A DNA stretch of 64,000 nucleotides from Candidatus Jettenia caeni (GCA_000296795.1 BAFH01000002.1:528686-592685), one strand, 5' to 3'. Shown: positions 9,800-18,441, counted from the first letter of the stretch. Numbers and translations: made by a program. Notes: a model not told the origin generated them from the sequence alone.

Positions 9800-10002
9800 T
9801 CCCTCTGCCTCGATGCCCGCAAAACTCTTTCCATCGATTCCGGGCGCACCATCGTTGCCTTTGCCAATCGATAGGCCTCTCTCAGGACTTCTTTCTTGCA
9901 GATATGGCAGTACAGTCCTCAAAACCTCCATTGCTTCTCGGTCTTCACCTTCCTGTATATCTTTCTCCTCAGTTCCTGCAGACCTAGGGAAGCCTTTGTC
10001 AT
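9795..10002 (-). pseudogene. N-terminal fragment of group II intron maturase/reverse transcriptase
   Basis: From the ATG at 10002 the frame reads 'MTKASLGLQELRRKIYRK' and continues to 'QWRF', then a TGA where maturases usually have Trp, then 'GLYCHICKKEVLREAYRLAK'. A one-base shift is then needed to enter 'GNDGAPGIDGKSFAGIEAEG', the conserved start of RT domain 0/1. The protein ends where the intron is broken at about 9795. One in-frame stop, one frameshift and loss of the catalytic Y-A-D-D region show it is dead. The longer continuous minus-strand ORF (9740-10111) crosses these frames and is not a real protein. Confidence 0.8.
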
Positions 10003-10416
10003 TTTTCCCTGCCTCACCTCCATAGAAAGATTTAAGACACAGCAGAGCCTCTTCGCTCCGGCAAGGTTGTGTTGTCCTTGCCATCCTCACTACTATGGAC
10101 TCATCCGCCACCCTCTTGTCTGTCTGCCCATTTCGCCGTAGGACTTATAGGGCTTACCTTCGCTCCTGATATTTCTATCAGGGGCAAGGAGGGTTTCCCC
10201 AGTTGCTACCTCTCCTTTCCCTCCGTGTCGCCGCTGATACCCCGCCACCGTCCTTTTCCTATTAGCTAATTTAGGCCAGAGAATTCCGCCTTCGCCTACT
10301 ATTGACAGGCTCGGCCAGTGGTATTTGACTTTTATGAGGCTACCTCTACGTTCACGTACGTTACGACCCGGCTAGTTGCTCACCGGCCTTACGCCGACTT
10401 TGTCGATGGGCTTCAG

Positions 10417-10523
10417 AAGGTAATGTTTCCCTATCCTCCTGCCATCCAAGCTACATGGCTCAGGCTTTTACCATGACGGGATTCGCACCCGTTAGTAAGT
10501 AGTACCCTTCGCTGGGCACGCCA
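10417..10523 (-). repeat. Right arm of 107-base inverted repeat (group II intron 5' end)
   Basis: This is the reverse-complement partner of 9693-9799. It is the native arm, because it runs without a break into the domain-I-like sequence and maturase start on the minus strand. Confidence 0.85.
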
Positions 10524-10635
10524 CTAATCAAGGTGTGATAATCATATAGAAGGCTCCTTTACAAAGCGATGGCAAATTGTATCATAAGGGCATCGTGAAA
10601 CAAACTGTGAAAACGGTAAGAAAGGAGGAGCAGAT

Positions 10636-11190
10636 ATGAGTTATTTTGTGGGAATAGATTTACATTCGGATAATAGTTACATAGGGGTGATTGATAAAAA
10701 AGATAGTCGGGTATTTGGGAAGAAAATTACCAACGATCTTGGTGTGATATTAAAGACACTGGAGCCGTTTCAGAAGAAGATAGAAGGGATTGTGGTGGAG
10801 TCGACGTACAACTTGGTATTGGCTGGTGGACGGATTACAGGCGGCGAAATATAAGGTACATCTGGCCGATCCTGCGGAAATGCAGCAGTATAGTGGCATG
10901 AAGTACACGGACGACAAATGGGATTCCTACAAAATATGGCGAATCGCAATACCGGGAGAAAGGTGAATGTCAACGACGCAAAGAGACTAAGCGAAGAAAA
11001 GATAAGCGGGCAGTTAACAGATGAACACCTTAAAATGGCAGTCCAGAGCGACAAGGCAGTAATAGACTTTTTCCATGAGCAGATAGACAGGATAGAAAAG
11101 GCTGGCAGAAAGAAGTAAAATTACGATATCCGTTCTCTTAAAAAAATAAATTCCTATTATCTCTCTGTGAGATATACTTTGAAATGGAAC
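10636..11190 (+). pseudogene. IS110-family transposase, frameshifted and deleted
   Basis: A good ribosome-binding site (AAAGGAGG) precedes 'MSYFVGIDLHSDNSYIGVID', the RuvC-like DEDD start of IS110 transposases, followed by 'EGIVVESTYN'. A frameshift near 10815 is needed to continue as 'YWLVDGLQAAKYKVHLADPA', 'MQQYSG' and 'KYTDDK'. More shifts and a gap follow before 'DKAVIDFFHEQIDRIEKA', which belongs to the mid-protein spacer. The sequence is unrecognisable after about 11190, and the C-terminal transposase_20 domain with its catalytic Ser is absent. The element is inactive. It sits 113 bases from the broken group II intron. Confidence 0.8.
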
Positions 11191-11439
11191 AAGAGTATTT
11201 TATGTTGATCTCGTATAAGGTGACATGATAAAAGTGTAAAAGAGATATACGTGGTGTCTGAAGTACTTACTAATATAATACTTGTCATATCAAAGGCATG
11301 TTATATATACTATAAATCTGTATTCTGCATAGTATGCGGATCAATCTAATTAATGTTCGGCGGTGGAAGCGTTCTGCTTGCCTGTGATACTCATGGCAGG
11401 GATCGTCGCTCACCAACAGGAGGCTTGATATAAGGGCAT
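11191..11439. other. Non-coding stretch between IS110 remnant and CNNM gene
   Basis: No convincing ORF or structured RNA is visible. It begins AT-rich (IS110 remains and flank). From about 11355 it becomes visibly more GC-rich, and it ends with AGGAGG (11420-11425) before the CNNM gene. The composition change probably marks the left edge of transferred DNA. Confidence 0.4.
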
Positions 11440-12801
11440 ATGTGGGGATTTGAACTCACCATCATGGTCGCCATGATTGGCATCAACAGCGTTTTTGCAG
11501 CGTACGAAATTGCCTTGGCGTCCGTGAGCCTCGCCCGACTACGGAGGCTCGCAGATGATCACCGGAGCGGGGCGAAAGTCGCCCTGTACATGAAGCAGAA
11601 CATGGAGGCGAGTCTGGCCGTCGTCCAACTGGGGATTACACTGGTTGGCGCCATCGCGGCGGCTGTCGGTGGGACTGGTGCTGTAGAGGATGTAGCCCCT
11701 GCCCTTATTAGTCGCTTGGGTGTTTCAGAGGGTACGGCTGAGGTTCTGGCCATTGCGCTCGTGGTTGTCCCTCTTACCGTCGTGACAATCGTAGTCGGAG
11801 AGTTGATACCGAAAGTGTTCGCGCTGCGCAATGCGGAAAAGGTGTGCCTCACCCTTTCGCCCTTCATGCGATGGTTCTCCTTCAGTGTCTGGCCTGCCGT
11901 GTGGTTGTTTGAAACGGTCGTCATGGGTGTCATGTCGTGGGGCGAGCGCCGCCTTGGCTCGGGCGGTGCGGGCAAGCCTGAGACGGTAGAACTTCAAGAA
12001 CTCCGCGCAACAGCCGCCATGGCCCGCGCCTCGCTGCTTATTGGGCACCGAGAAGAGCGTATCATTCTGGGAGCAATGGAGATGCAGTCACGCTCAGTCC
12101 GCACTATCATGCTCCCGGTTGAACATGTGACCACGCTCGATGCAAACGCCTCACTGGCGGACAACCTGATCACAGCCCACCTCGACATGCATACACGCTT
12201 TCCCGTAGTCGCACGGAAGGGCGACCCGCAGACTATCATCGGCTACGCAAACTTCAAGGATATTATTGCCACGATGCGCTTGGCCCCACGGGAACTTACG
12301 TTCCGTTCCATCATTCGCCCAATCCTGTCCCTCAAGGATGACGAACGGATCGCCTTATGCCTTGAGCAGATGATGCGCGAGCACACACACATCGCCTTGG
12401 TGCGTGACACCGACGGCAGGGTGGTGGGGATAGTCACGCTCGAAGACATCCTGGAGGAATTGGTGGGCGAGATTGAGGACGAGTACGATCGCCTCCCTGC
12501 CCACATTGTCGAATCTGGTTCCTCCTGGGTTGCAGGTGGAGGGGTTTCCATTGATCGATTGAAAGTCACAACCGGCATCGACCTAAGTATCTATCTCCCA
12601 ACGGCCGGTGCCCGTACGCTCAATGATTGGGTCAGCGGTCATCTGGGCAGGGAAGTTCGCGGGGGCGATGTTGTCGAAAGGGGTGCTGTTCGAGTCGTGG
12701 TTCGCAAGGTCCGTCGGAAAAAAGTCCAAGAAGCTCAGGTGAGTCGGTTTGAGCAAGGGTGGCCACCGGACAAGGCGATGCATCAGACCGGTGGGGTATG
12801 A
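11440..12801 (+). CDS. CNNM/CorC-HlyC family membrane protein (DUF21-CBS-CBS-CorC_HlyC)
   Basis: The 453-aa protein begins with an N-terminal DUF21 transmembrane domain (about 1-190) containing 'GINSVFAAYEIALASVSLARL' in part and a conserved 'PLTVVTIVVGELIPK'. A CBS pair follows (about 215-345; 'TRFPVVARKG', 'HIALVRDTDGRVVGIVTLED'), then a CorC_HlyC domain (about 365-430). CNNM/CorC proteins are implicated in Mg2+/Co2+ efflux or homeostasis. Base composition is markedly GC-richer than all neighbours (G/C at most third positions) and the gene sits beside mobile-element debris, so recent transfer is likely. The last residues 'DKAMHQTGGV' are encoded within an attC-like palindrome, a feature of cassette-borne genes. 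Confidence 0.88.
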   Translation: MWGFELTIMVAMIGINSVFAAYEIALASVSLARLRRLADDHRSGAKVALYMKQNMEASLAVVQLGITLVGAIAAAVGGTGAVEDVAPALISRLGVSEGTAEVLAIALVVVPLTVVTIVVGELIPKVFALRNAEKVCLTLSPFMRWFSFSVWPAVWLFETVVMGVMSWGERRLGSGGAGKPETVELQELRATAAMARASLLIGHREERIILGAMEMQSRSVRTIMLPVEHVTTLDANASLADNLITAHLDMHTRFPVVARKGDPQTIIGYANFKDIIATMRLAPRELTFRSIIRPILSLKDDERIALCLEQMMREHTHIALVRDTDGRVVGIVTLEDILEELVGEIEDEYDRLPAHIVESGSSWVAGGGVSIDRLKVTTGIDLSIYLPTAGARTLNDWVSGHLGREVRGGDVVERGAVRVVVRKVRRKKVQEAQVSRFEQGWPPDKAMHQTGGV

Positions 12802-12841
12802 CGGCTATCGGAGACGCTACAGCTCTCCAGCCCCGTTGGCT
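12763..12841 (+). other. attC-like palindromic site at the 3' end of the CNNM gene
   Basis: Nested inverted repeats are visible: CCACCGG (12763-12769) with CCGGTGG (12788-12794), and GGGG...GGCT...GGAG (from about 12793) with CTCC-AGCC-CCC (to 12834), ending near GTTGGCT (12835-12841). The layout, 79-base length and the 'KAMHQT' read-through resemble integron attC sites. The simple-site cores match GTTRRRY/RYYYAAC only partly, and no integrase is in the window. A terminator hairpin is the alternative. Confidence 0.35.
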
Positions 12842-12994
12842 GCTCGACTGAACGTAATGTTTGAGAGTTATTTATATCAATCATAGTAACACGAACATAT
12901 CCATTATGCCATTACCTATGATCACTGACACAAACATGATGATGAGCATCATGGCCCATATTCTGCCTGATGTACCGCATGGTTTATGGCACTC

Positions 12995-15900
12995 TCATGT
13001 GCATGAACACGAAGAAATATCACACTCACATTTGACATTTGAAATGTAGTAAACAACAGGGACAATAAATATATTTAAGAGGGTAGAACTGAGTAATCCC
13101 CCTAATATCACGATTGCCATGGGGCTTTGTATTTCATTTCCAGGTAAGTCGCCTGTTATTATTAAAGGAATCAATGCCAGGTACGTAGTTAAAGCAGTCA
13201 TCAAAATCGGGTTTAGTCTGTCTAAAGAGCCTCTCATAACAGTTTCATACAAAGTAATACCTTGACTTTCCAATGCCTGATAATGCGAAACCAATAAGAT
13301 CCCATTACGTGTTGCTATTCCAAACAGTGAAATAAATCCAATGATCGAGGGAATACTTATGATTCCTCCGGTAAACCAAATGCTTAAGGCACCGCCTATC
13401 AGTGCCAACGGCAAATTGAGAAAAACAATTCCTGCAAGCTTGATATTTTTAAATTCCTGATAAAGCAGAAGGAATATAGTGAATAAAGACATGAAAGAGG
13501 TGAAGAATAATATTTTCGATGCCTTTGCTTCACTTTCAAATTGTCCTCCATATTGAATGTGGTAGTTTTCCGGCAACTGAATAGTATCATGTATTTTTTC
13601 TTTGATTTGGTTTACTACGCTTTTTAAATCACGCCCTGCTATATTAGCTGAAACCACAATTTTTCGTTGCACATTCTCCCGGTTAATGGTGCTGGGGCCT
13701 GCTGTCGAAACAATGTCAGCTACATAATGTAACGGAATTTTAGATGTTAAATTTTGAATTTTGGATTGTTGGTCTGGATTGATATTGGTATCAATTAAAA
13801 CGTTACGGATATTTTCTATTTTGCCCCTGTTCTCATCATTAAATCGTAATACCAAATCAAAACTTTTGTTACTTTCAAAAACCTGAGATACTTTTTCTCC
13901 CGCAAAGGCGACATCAATGAATTCGGTAAATTGACCTATTGAAATGCCATATTTGGCCAGCATATTCCGTTTTGCTTTTATTTGTACCTGAGGAATTTCA
14001 ATTTGCTGCTCCACGCTAATATCCACAAGCCCTTTTATGTCTTTAATGTTGCGTTGTATCTGGTTGGCAAGAGAAAACATTTTAGATAAGTCTGTCCCGA
14101 AAAGCTTGATGGCAATGTTGGCCCTTGTGCCTGAGAGCATGTGGTCAATACGATGCCCTATGGGCTGCCCGATGGTAATGTTTGCTTCAGAAACAGCGCT
14201 TAATTTTTCCCGAACGTCCTTCATGAATTCTTCCTTGCTTCTTCCTGCCAAAACAAAAGGCGCATCAATTTCAGCGGCATTTACACCCTGCGCATGTTCG
14301 TCTAATTCGGCTCTTCCTGTTCTGCGTGAAGTAATTGGGATTTCGGGTACTGACAACAGGATAGTTTCAATCCTGTTTCCAATTTTATTTGATTCTTCGA
14401 GTGATATGCCCGGCATACTGACAGCGCTTATCGTTAAGGTGCCTTCGTTAAATTCGGGTAAGAAACTCCGTCCCAAACCAAACATGAGAAAAATCGCCAC
14501 AATGAACAACACGAGGGATATCCCAAGTACTGTTTTTTTCATTCTCATTACTCTTTTCAATGCGGAATTATAATATCGGTGAAGCCATCTTTCCGTCCAG
14601 CTACCTTTTGCTTGTTTTAAAAGCATTTTGTCGCTGGTAAGCATAAAACTGCAAAGCACAGGGGTAAGTGTTACCGCAACAAGGAGAGATGCAAACAGAG
14701 AAACGATAAAGGAGATACCCAGGGGCTGCAACATTCTCCCCTCCATCCCACCAAGAAAAAACAAGGGGATAAAAGCAACGATGATGATAAGGGTCGCATT
14801 AAGGATTGAAGACCGCATCTCTTTTGAAGCGTCGTAAACGATAACAAGTGTGCTTTTTCGACTTTCAATACTTTTTTGTGCATTTTCCTTCAGGCGCTTA
14901 AAAACGTTTTCCACATCAATAATGGCATCATCTACCACCTCGCCAATAGCTATTGCCATCCCGCCGAGAGACATGGTATTGATGGTTAACCCCAAAAATT
15001 TAAGGGTGATAATGGAAATGATCAGTGAAAGGGGCATAGCAACAAGGGAAATAATAGTGGTTCGAAAGTTCATTAAGAACAGGAACATAGTTATAACAAC
15101 AAAGAGAGAACCTTCTATGAGCGCTTCTTTGATATTGCTTATAGAGGCCTGAATAAAATCTGCCTGACGGAATATTTTGGTGTTGATTTTAATGTCAGAA
15201 GGAAAGGTTTTGGCAATCTCTGTAATGGCATTATCAATTTTTTCTGTAAGTTCCAGGGTGTTAGCGCCCGGTTGTTTTGCTATGGTCATAATAACTGCCG
15301 GGCTTGCTTTCAGTGAACCATCGCCGATTTTAGGTATCGCTCCCCCTATTTTAACCTCTGCAACATCCTCTATTTTTATCGGAACATTATTGACAACCTT
15401 AATTACTGCATTACCTATTTCTTCCAAGCTATTTGTTCTTCCAACACCTCTTATAATGTATTCATTACCAAATTCGTTCATGAAACCACCTGAAGCATTC
15501 AGATTGCTTTCTTTGCTTGCCTTCAGCAATTCGTTTAAAGAAATGTTGTAATGTTTCATTTTTTGGGGAGACGCAAGTATTTGGTATTGCTTGAATTCTC
15601 CGCCAATTACCATGACCTGTGATACTCCTCCTATCGCTAATAACCTTGGCCGGATATTCCAGTCAGCAATGGTTCTTAAATCCATTGGAGACGTGCTATC
15701 CGATGATAAACCAATGAGCATAATTTCCCCCATGATGGACGATTGAGGCGCAAGTGTAGGATTTCCAACTCCCAGCGGCAGCTTTTCGGCTATGGTTGTG
15801 AGTTTTTCACTCACTATTTGCCGTGCCTTAAAAATATCCGTCCCCCACTCAAATTCTATCCACACAATGGATATTCCTGCGGCAGATGATGATCTTAGAC

Positions 15901-16141
15901 GGCGCACATTGGTGGCGCCATTGACTACCGTTTCAATCTGAAAGGTTACTAATTTTTCGACTTCTTCCGGAGCCATTCCATGCGCTTCGGTTAACACTAC
16001 TACCGTTGGGGCAGTAAGGTCAGGGAAAACATCAACTTCCATTTTTGAAGCCGTATAAATGCCCGCTATCAAAAGCAGCGCTGATGCCGCTATAATTATT
16101 AAGCGATTGTTTAAGGAGTATTCTATAATTTTATTTATCAT
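12995..16141 (-). CDS. Heavy-metal efflux RND transporter, CusA/CzcA family
   Basis: This is the inner-membrane proton-driven pump of a tripartite metal efflux system. The 1048-aa length is normal. The N-terminus 'RLIIIAASALLLIAGIYTAS' is the first membrane helix. 'DVFPDLTAPTVVVLTEAHG', the TM4 motif 'VVDDAIIDVENVFKRLKEN' (acidic proton relay), 'LSGTRANIAIKLFG' and 'GIATRNGILLVSHYQAL' all match the HME-RND group, with two periplasmic pore domains and about 12 membrane helices. The C-terminus is unusual: 'KCECDISSCSCT', five Cys in twelve residues. It is separated from the adaptor gene by a small four-helix-bundle gene. No outer-membrane factor gene is in this operon. Confidence 0.93.
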   Translation of the reverse strand: MINKIIEYSLNNRLIIIAASALLLIAGIYTASKMEVDVFPDLTAPTVVVLTEAHGMAPEEVEKLVTFQIETVVNGATNVRRLRSSSAAGISIVWIEFEWGTDIFKARQIVSEKLTTIAEKLPLGVGNPTLAPQSSIMGEIMLIGLSSDSTSPMDLRTIADWNIRPRLLAIGGVSQVMVIGGEFKQYQILASPQKMKHYNISLNELLKASKESNLNASGGFMNEFGNEYIIRGVGRTNSLEEIGNAVIKVVNNVPIKIEDVAEVKIGGAIPKIGDGSLKASPAVIMTIAKQPGANTLELTEKIDNAITEIAKTFPSDIKINTKIFRQADFIQASISNIKEALIEGSLFVVITMFLFLMNFRTTIISLVAMPLSLIISIITLKFLGLTINTMSLGGMAIAIGEVVDDAIIDVENVFKRLKENAQKSIESRKSTLVIVYDASKEMRSSILNATLIIIVAFIPLFFLGGMEGRMLQPLGISFIVSLFASLLVAVTLTPVLCSFMLTSDKMLLKQAKGSWTERWLHRYYNSALKRVMRMKKTVLGISLVLFIVAIFLMFGLGRSFLPEFNEGTLTISAVSMPGISLEESNKIGNRIETILLSVPEIPITSRRTGRAELDEHAQGVNAAEIDAPFVLAGRSKEEFMKDVREKLSAVSEANITIGQPIGHRIDHMLSGTRANIAIKLFGTDLSKMFSLANQIQRNIKDIKGLVDISVEQQIEIPQVQIKAKRNMLAKYGISIGQFTEFIDVAFAGEKVSQVFESNKSFDLVLRFNDENRGKIENIRNVLIDTNINPDQQSKIQNLTSKIPLHYVADIVSTAGPSTINRENVQRKIVVSANIAGRDLKSVVNQIKEKIHDTIQLPENYHIQYGGQFESEAKASKILFFTSFMSLFTIFLLLYQEFKNIKLAGIVFLNLPLALIGGALSIWFTGGIISIPSIIGFISLFGIATRNGILLVSHYQALESQGITLYETVMRGSLDRLNPILMTALTTYLALIPLIITGDLPGNEIQSPMAIVILGGLLSSTLLNIFIVPVVYYISNVKCECDISSCSCT

Positions 16142-16148
16142 GGTAGTG

Positions 16149-16222
16149 GTAGAAATTTTGAATTAGTGGCTTTTCATTTAACATTGTAGAAATTTTGAAT
16201 TATTGGTTTTTCATTCAACATT
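16149..16222. repeat. Two tandem 37-base direct repeats
   Basis: Copies at 16149-16185 and 16186-16222 both begin GTAGAAATTTTGAATTA and end in TTAACATT or TCAACATT, with only a few mismatches. Shorter AT-rich pieces (TTTAACATTC) recur at 16221-16236 and 16606-16616, on both sides of the four-helix-bundle gene. Confidence 0.75.
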
Positions 16223-16228
16223 TAACAT

Positions 16229-16579
16229 TCAACATTTCTCTTGAGATGTTTTAACAATTGCAGTAAGAATATTGATAAGTTGCTCTATATCATTAAGATA
16301 GGTATTGAAATCAATATTTACGATTTTACTTTTGTCAAGTAATCTTAACCAGTATCTTGTTTCCCTTGCTTCTTTGGATGCAATAGACATTTTTGCAGTA
16401 AAATCCTTTTTAGACATAGCGGCTGTTGCCTCCTCAACATTAGCTCCAATGCTTGTTCCACTTCGGAGTAGTTGTTTTGAAAGCACAAACTCTTTTTCAG
16501 TAATTAATTGTTTGTATAGCTCAATAATTTGTAGGACGAAATTGAATGATTTCTCAAGAATTATATTTCCCTTTTTCAT
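16229..16579 (-). CDS. Four-helix bundle protein (S23/IVP family)
   Basis: The 116-aa protein shows the signature of the four-helix-bundle family first seen in 23S rRNA intervening sequences: 'KQLLRSGTSIGANVEEATAA', 'SIASKEARETRYWLRLL' and a long C-terminal helix. A strong AAAGGAGAAC ribosome-binding site precedes the ATG. The biochemical role is unknown; members are often found as isolated insertions. Here it interrupts a metal-efflux operon, lying 87 bases upstream of the pump gene and 54 bases downstream of the adaptor gene, and is bordered by AT-rich direct repeats. This suggests it arrived as a small insertion rather than as part of the efflux machine. Confidence 0.85.
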   Translation of the reverse strand: MKKGNIILEKSFNFVLQIIELYKQLITEKEFVLSKQLLRSGTSIGANVEEATAAMSKKDFTAKMSIASKEARETRYWLRLLDKSKIVNIDFNTYLNDIEQLINILTAIVKTSQEKC

Positions 16580-16633
16580 TTTATAAGTTCTCCTTTATCA
16601 TCTAAAATTTAACATTCATAATCCAAAATTTCA

Positions 16634-18166
16634 TTAATGTTCGTGCCCATGAGCAGGCATTTTACCTGACATTGTTGCTAATTTTATTTGGTAGGCTCCT
16701 TTCGTGACAACCCTTTCGCCTTCCTTTATGCCTGCTAATACCTGCACATTCATACCATCACTGGCTCCGATTTTTAATTCACGCTTTTGGAATCCTTCGC
16801 CTGATATTTGCACATAGGCAAAGTAATTTTCCTGCTCCTCTATGAGCGCCGAATAAGGGATTACTAGAGCATCTTTAATTACCGTAGTTTTTAAAAATAC
16901 TTCTACAAATAAGCCAGGAATGATTTCACCATTATTGTCAATCTCAAAGTTTACTGGAATATAATAAGTGTTATTATCGACACTTTTCCCATATGAAACG
17001 AGCTTGCCATTTGAGCTGTCAGTGCTGTATATTTTACTGTCATGAGCAGTTATGAAATTTGCTGATGAAATACGATTGAGTTTTGAGAAATACTTTTGAG
17101 GCAATTCGGCTTTTAAAATGAGTTTGCGGTTTTGGGAAACGATAGCGATGGGTTGCCCAATTTCAACATGCACTCCTTCGCTTATCATCACATTTTTTAT
17201 ATACCCTTGTATTGGCGACATGATTGTGTGTCCACCAGTAGTATAGTTTGTTTCAATAGTGTTAAAAGCGGTTTGAGCATTTTTGTATCGTAGACGTATT
17301 TCCTGAAAAGATTTTTGTGAAATGATATGGTCTTTCACCAATGTTTTGGCTCGTTCAAAATCTATTTTGCTTTTTTCGTAGTTATTTTTTGCTTCTTTGT
17401 ATTTCGTGTCTACATTACCTTCCGTTAAACCGGCCCCTGAAATGATACATAGTGTTTCACCTGCATTTACCGAAGAACCAATCAGTTTTTTATTGTTTCC
17501 GAATGTTATGATGCCTTTGCTTTTTGCTATTATTGTTGTCTCGTCTCCAGGTGCAGGCAAGACCTGTCCTGTGGTTTTGATTATTTCAGTAAAGGGCTGT
17601 TTTTTTACTTCCCTATTGGCAAAATCTATCTTCCATGCCTGTTCTTTTAAATAAACAATTTCTTCGCCGATTGTTTGTTCCTGTTGGTTTACGAGTGCAG
17701 TTTGTGTGTCAGGGTAAACAGTGATATTGGCTATGGTTATTTTGTCGGAAAACTCCTTCGTTTGAATATCAAAGACCACCTGATATGTGCCAGGATTTTC
17801 AGGATTTAAAGCCAATCGAAAAATGCCTGGAGATGATGGTGCTTCGGCTTTATTAGTTAGTTGTGTCTCGTTTCCGATCAGGCTAACTGTTACGGAACCT
17901 TCCGTTACTGCTTTGAAGTTTTCTCCTAATTGTGTAAAATGGGCAGCGAACTTTGAGGTTTCTCCTACGATCAAAGGTTTAAACTCTACAAATAGTTCCG
18001 ATTTATCTGTGTAGAGCGTGTAAGCAAGCGGTTCAAGCGCTTCTCCTGTATGTACTTCATCTCCGTGCAAATGCCCGTGTTCTGCATTACCAAGTTCATG
18101 ATTATCATCATTACAGCCTGCTAATAAGCCTGCAACGATGATGAATGAAATAATTGCTTTATTCAT
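16634..18166 (-). CDS. RND efflux periplasmic adaptor, CusB/CzcB type lipoprotein
   Basis: This 510-aa membrane-fusion protein links the RND pump to an outer-membrane channel. The lipobox L-L-A-G-C puts the lipidated Cys at residue 18. A His/Asp/Glu-rich stretch follows (residues 19-42, 'NDDNHELGNAEHGHLHGD'), likely metal-binding. Next come an N-terminal beta domain, a barrel-sandwich lipoyl-like segment with 'TIIAKSKGIITFGNNKKLIG', and an alpha-hairpin (about 255-300, 'YKEAKNNYEKSKIDFERAK'). The C-terminal beta-barrel and membrane-proximal domains end in 'MPAHGHEH', again metal-binding. Its ribosome-binding site AGGAGGAGAT is strong. His-rich ends suggest Zn/Co/Ni or Cu. It is upstream of the pump in the same operon. 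Confidence 0.92.
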   Translation of the reverse strand: MNKAIISFIIVAGLLAGCNDDNHELGNAEHGHLHGDEVHTGEALEPLAYTLYTDKSELFVEFKPLIVGETSKFAAHFTQLGENFKAVTEGSVTVSLIGNETQLTNKAEAPSSPGIFRLALNPENPGTYQVVFDIQTKEFSDKITIANITVYPDTQTALVNQQEQTIGEEIVYLKEQAWKIDFANREVKKQPFTEIIKTTGQVLPAPGDETTIIAKSKGIITFGNNKKLIGSSVNAGETLCIISGAGLTEGNVDTKYKEAKNNYEKSKIDFERAKTLVKDHIISQKSFQEIRLRYKNAQTAFNTIETNYTTGGHTIMSPIQGYIKNVMISEGVHVEIGQPIAIVSQNRKLILKAELPQKYFSKLNRISSANFITAHDSKIYSTDSSNGKLVSYGKSVDNNTYYIPVNFEIDNNGEIIPGLFVEVFLKTTVIKDALVIPYSALIEEQENYFAYVQISGEGFQKRELKIGASDGMNVQVLAGIKEGERVVTKGAYQIKLATMSGKMPAHGHEH

Positions 18167-18441
18167 ATCTCCTCCTATTTAATATCGGGGTATTGTCAAA
18201 ACCTAACCACAGATAACACAAAGAAAAACTTTTAAAATAATAATGTCATGCAGAACTTTTTTCATCTTTTAAAAAGAATTACTGCCAATATTTATCATCT
18301 GTGTCCTCTGTGGTAAATCGCTTATTTTAATTCAAAAAATAGCGGGTATTTACTTCCGTTAAAAAAAGAGACAAAAAATGACACTATTTTCCGAAAGAAA
18401 ACAAATTTGCGAACAAAGTGGAATGTGGTAATACGGTTGAT

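Larger units (their letters stand above)
9693..10523 (-). mobile_element. Degenerate group II intron remnant folded back on itself
   Basis: Read on the minus strand from 10523, the sequence begins TGGCGTGCCCAGCGAAGGG. It runs through domain-I-like sequence, for example 'GGTAGCAACTGGGGAAACCC' near 10200, into a maturase start at 10002. The intron body stops abruptly near 9800 inside the reverse transcriptase. There it is joined to a second copy of the intron's first 107 bases in the opposite orientation (plus strand, 9693-9799). The whole block is therefore bounded by 107-base inverted repeats with few mismatches. The 3' half of the RT and domains V-VI are missing, so it cannot splice or move by itself. 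The group II call rests on the maturase fragment and on remembered intron 5' sequences; exact intron boundaries are uncertain. Confidence 0.72.

Noticed and set aside
9740-10111. 123-residue minus-strand ORF in the intron remnant
   Set aside because: Only its middle matches the maturase. Its start lies in intron RNA sequence and its end crosses the fold-back junction, so it is a chance read-through of a pseudogene.
12861-13049. His-rich plus-strand ORF ('HSHVHEHEEISHSH') overlapping the end of the RND pump gene
   Set aside because: It is the antisense of the pump's Cys-rich tail (TGT/TGC read backwards gives His-like codons). It has no ribosome-binding site, and the pump frame is well supported.
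16149-16222. Tandem repeats considered as the start of a CRISPR array
   Set aside because: There are only two directly adjacent copies with no spacers, and no cas genes are in the window.
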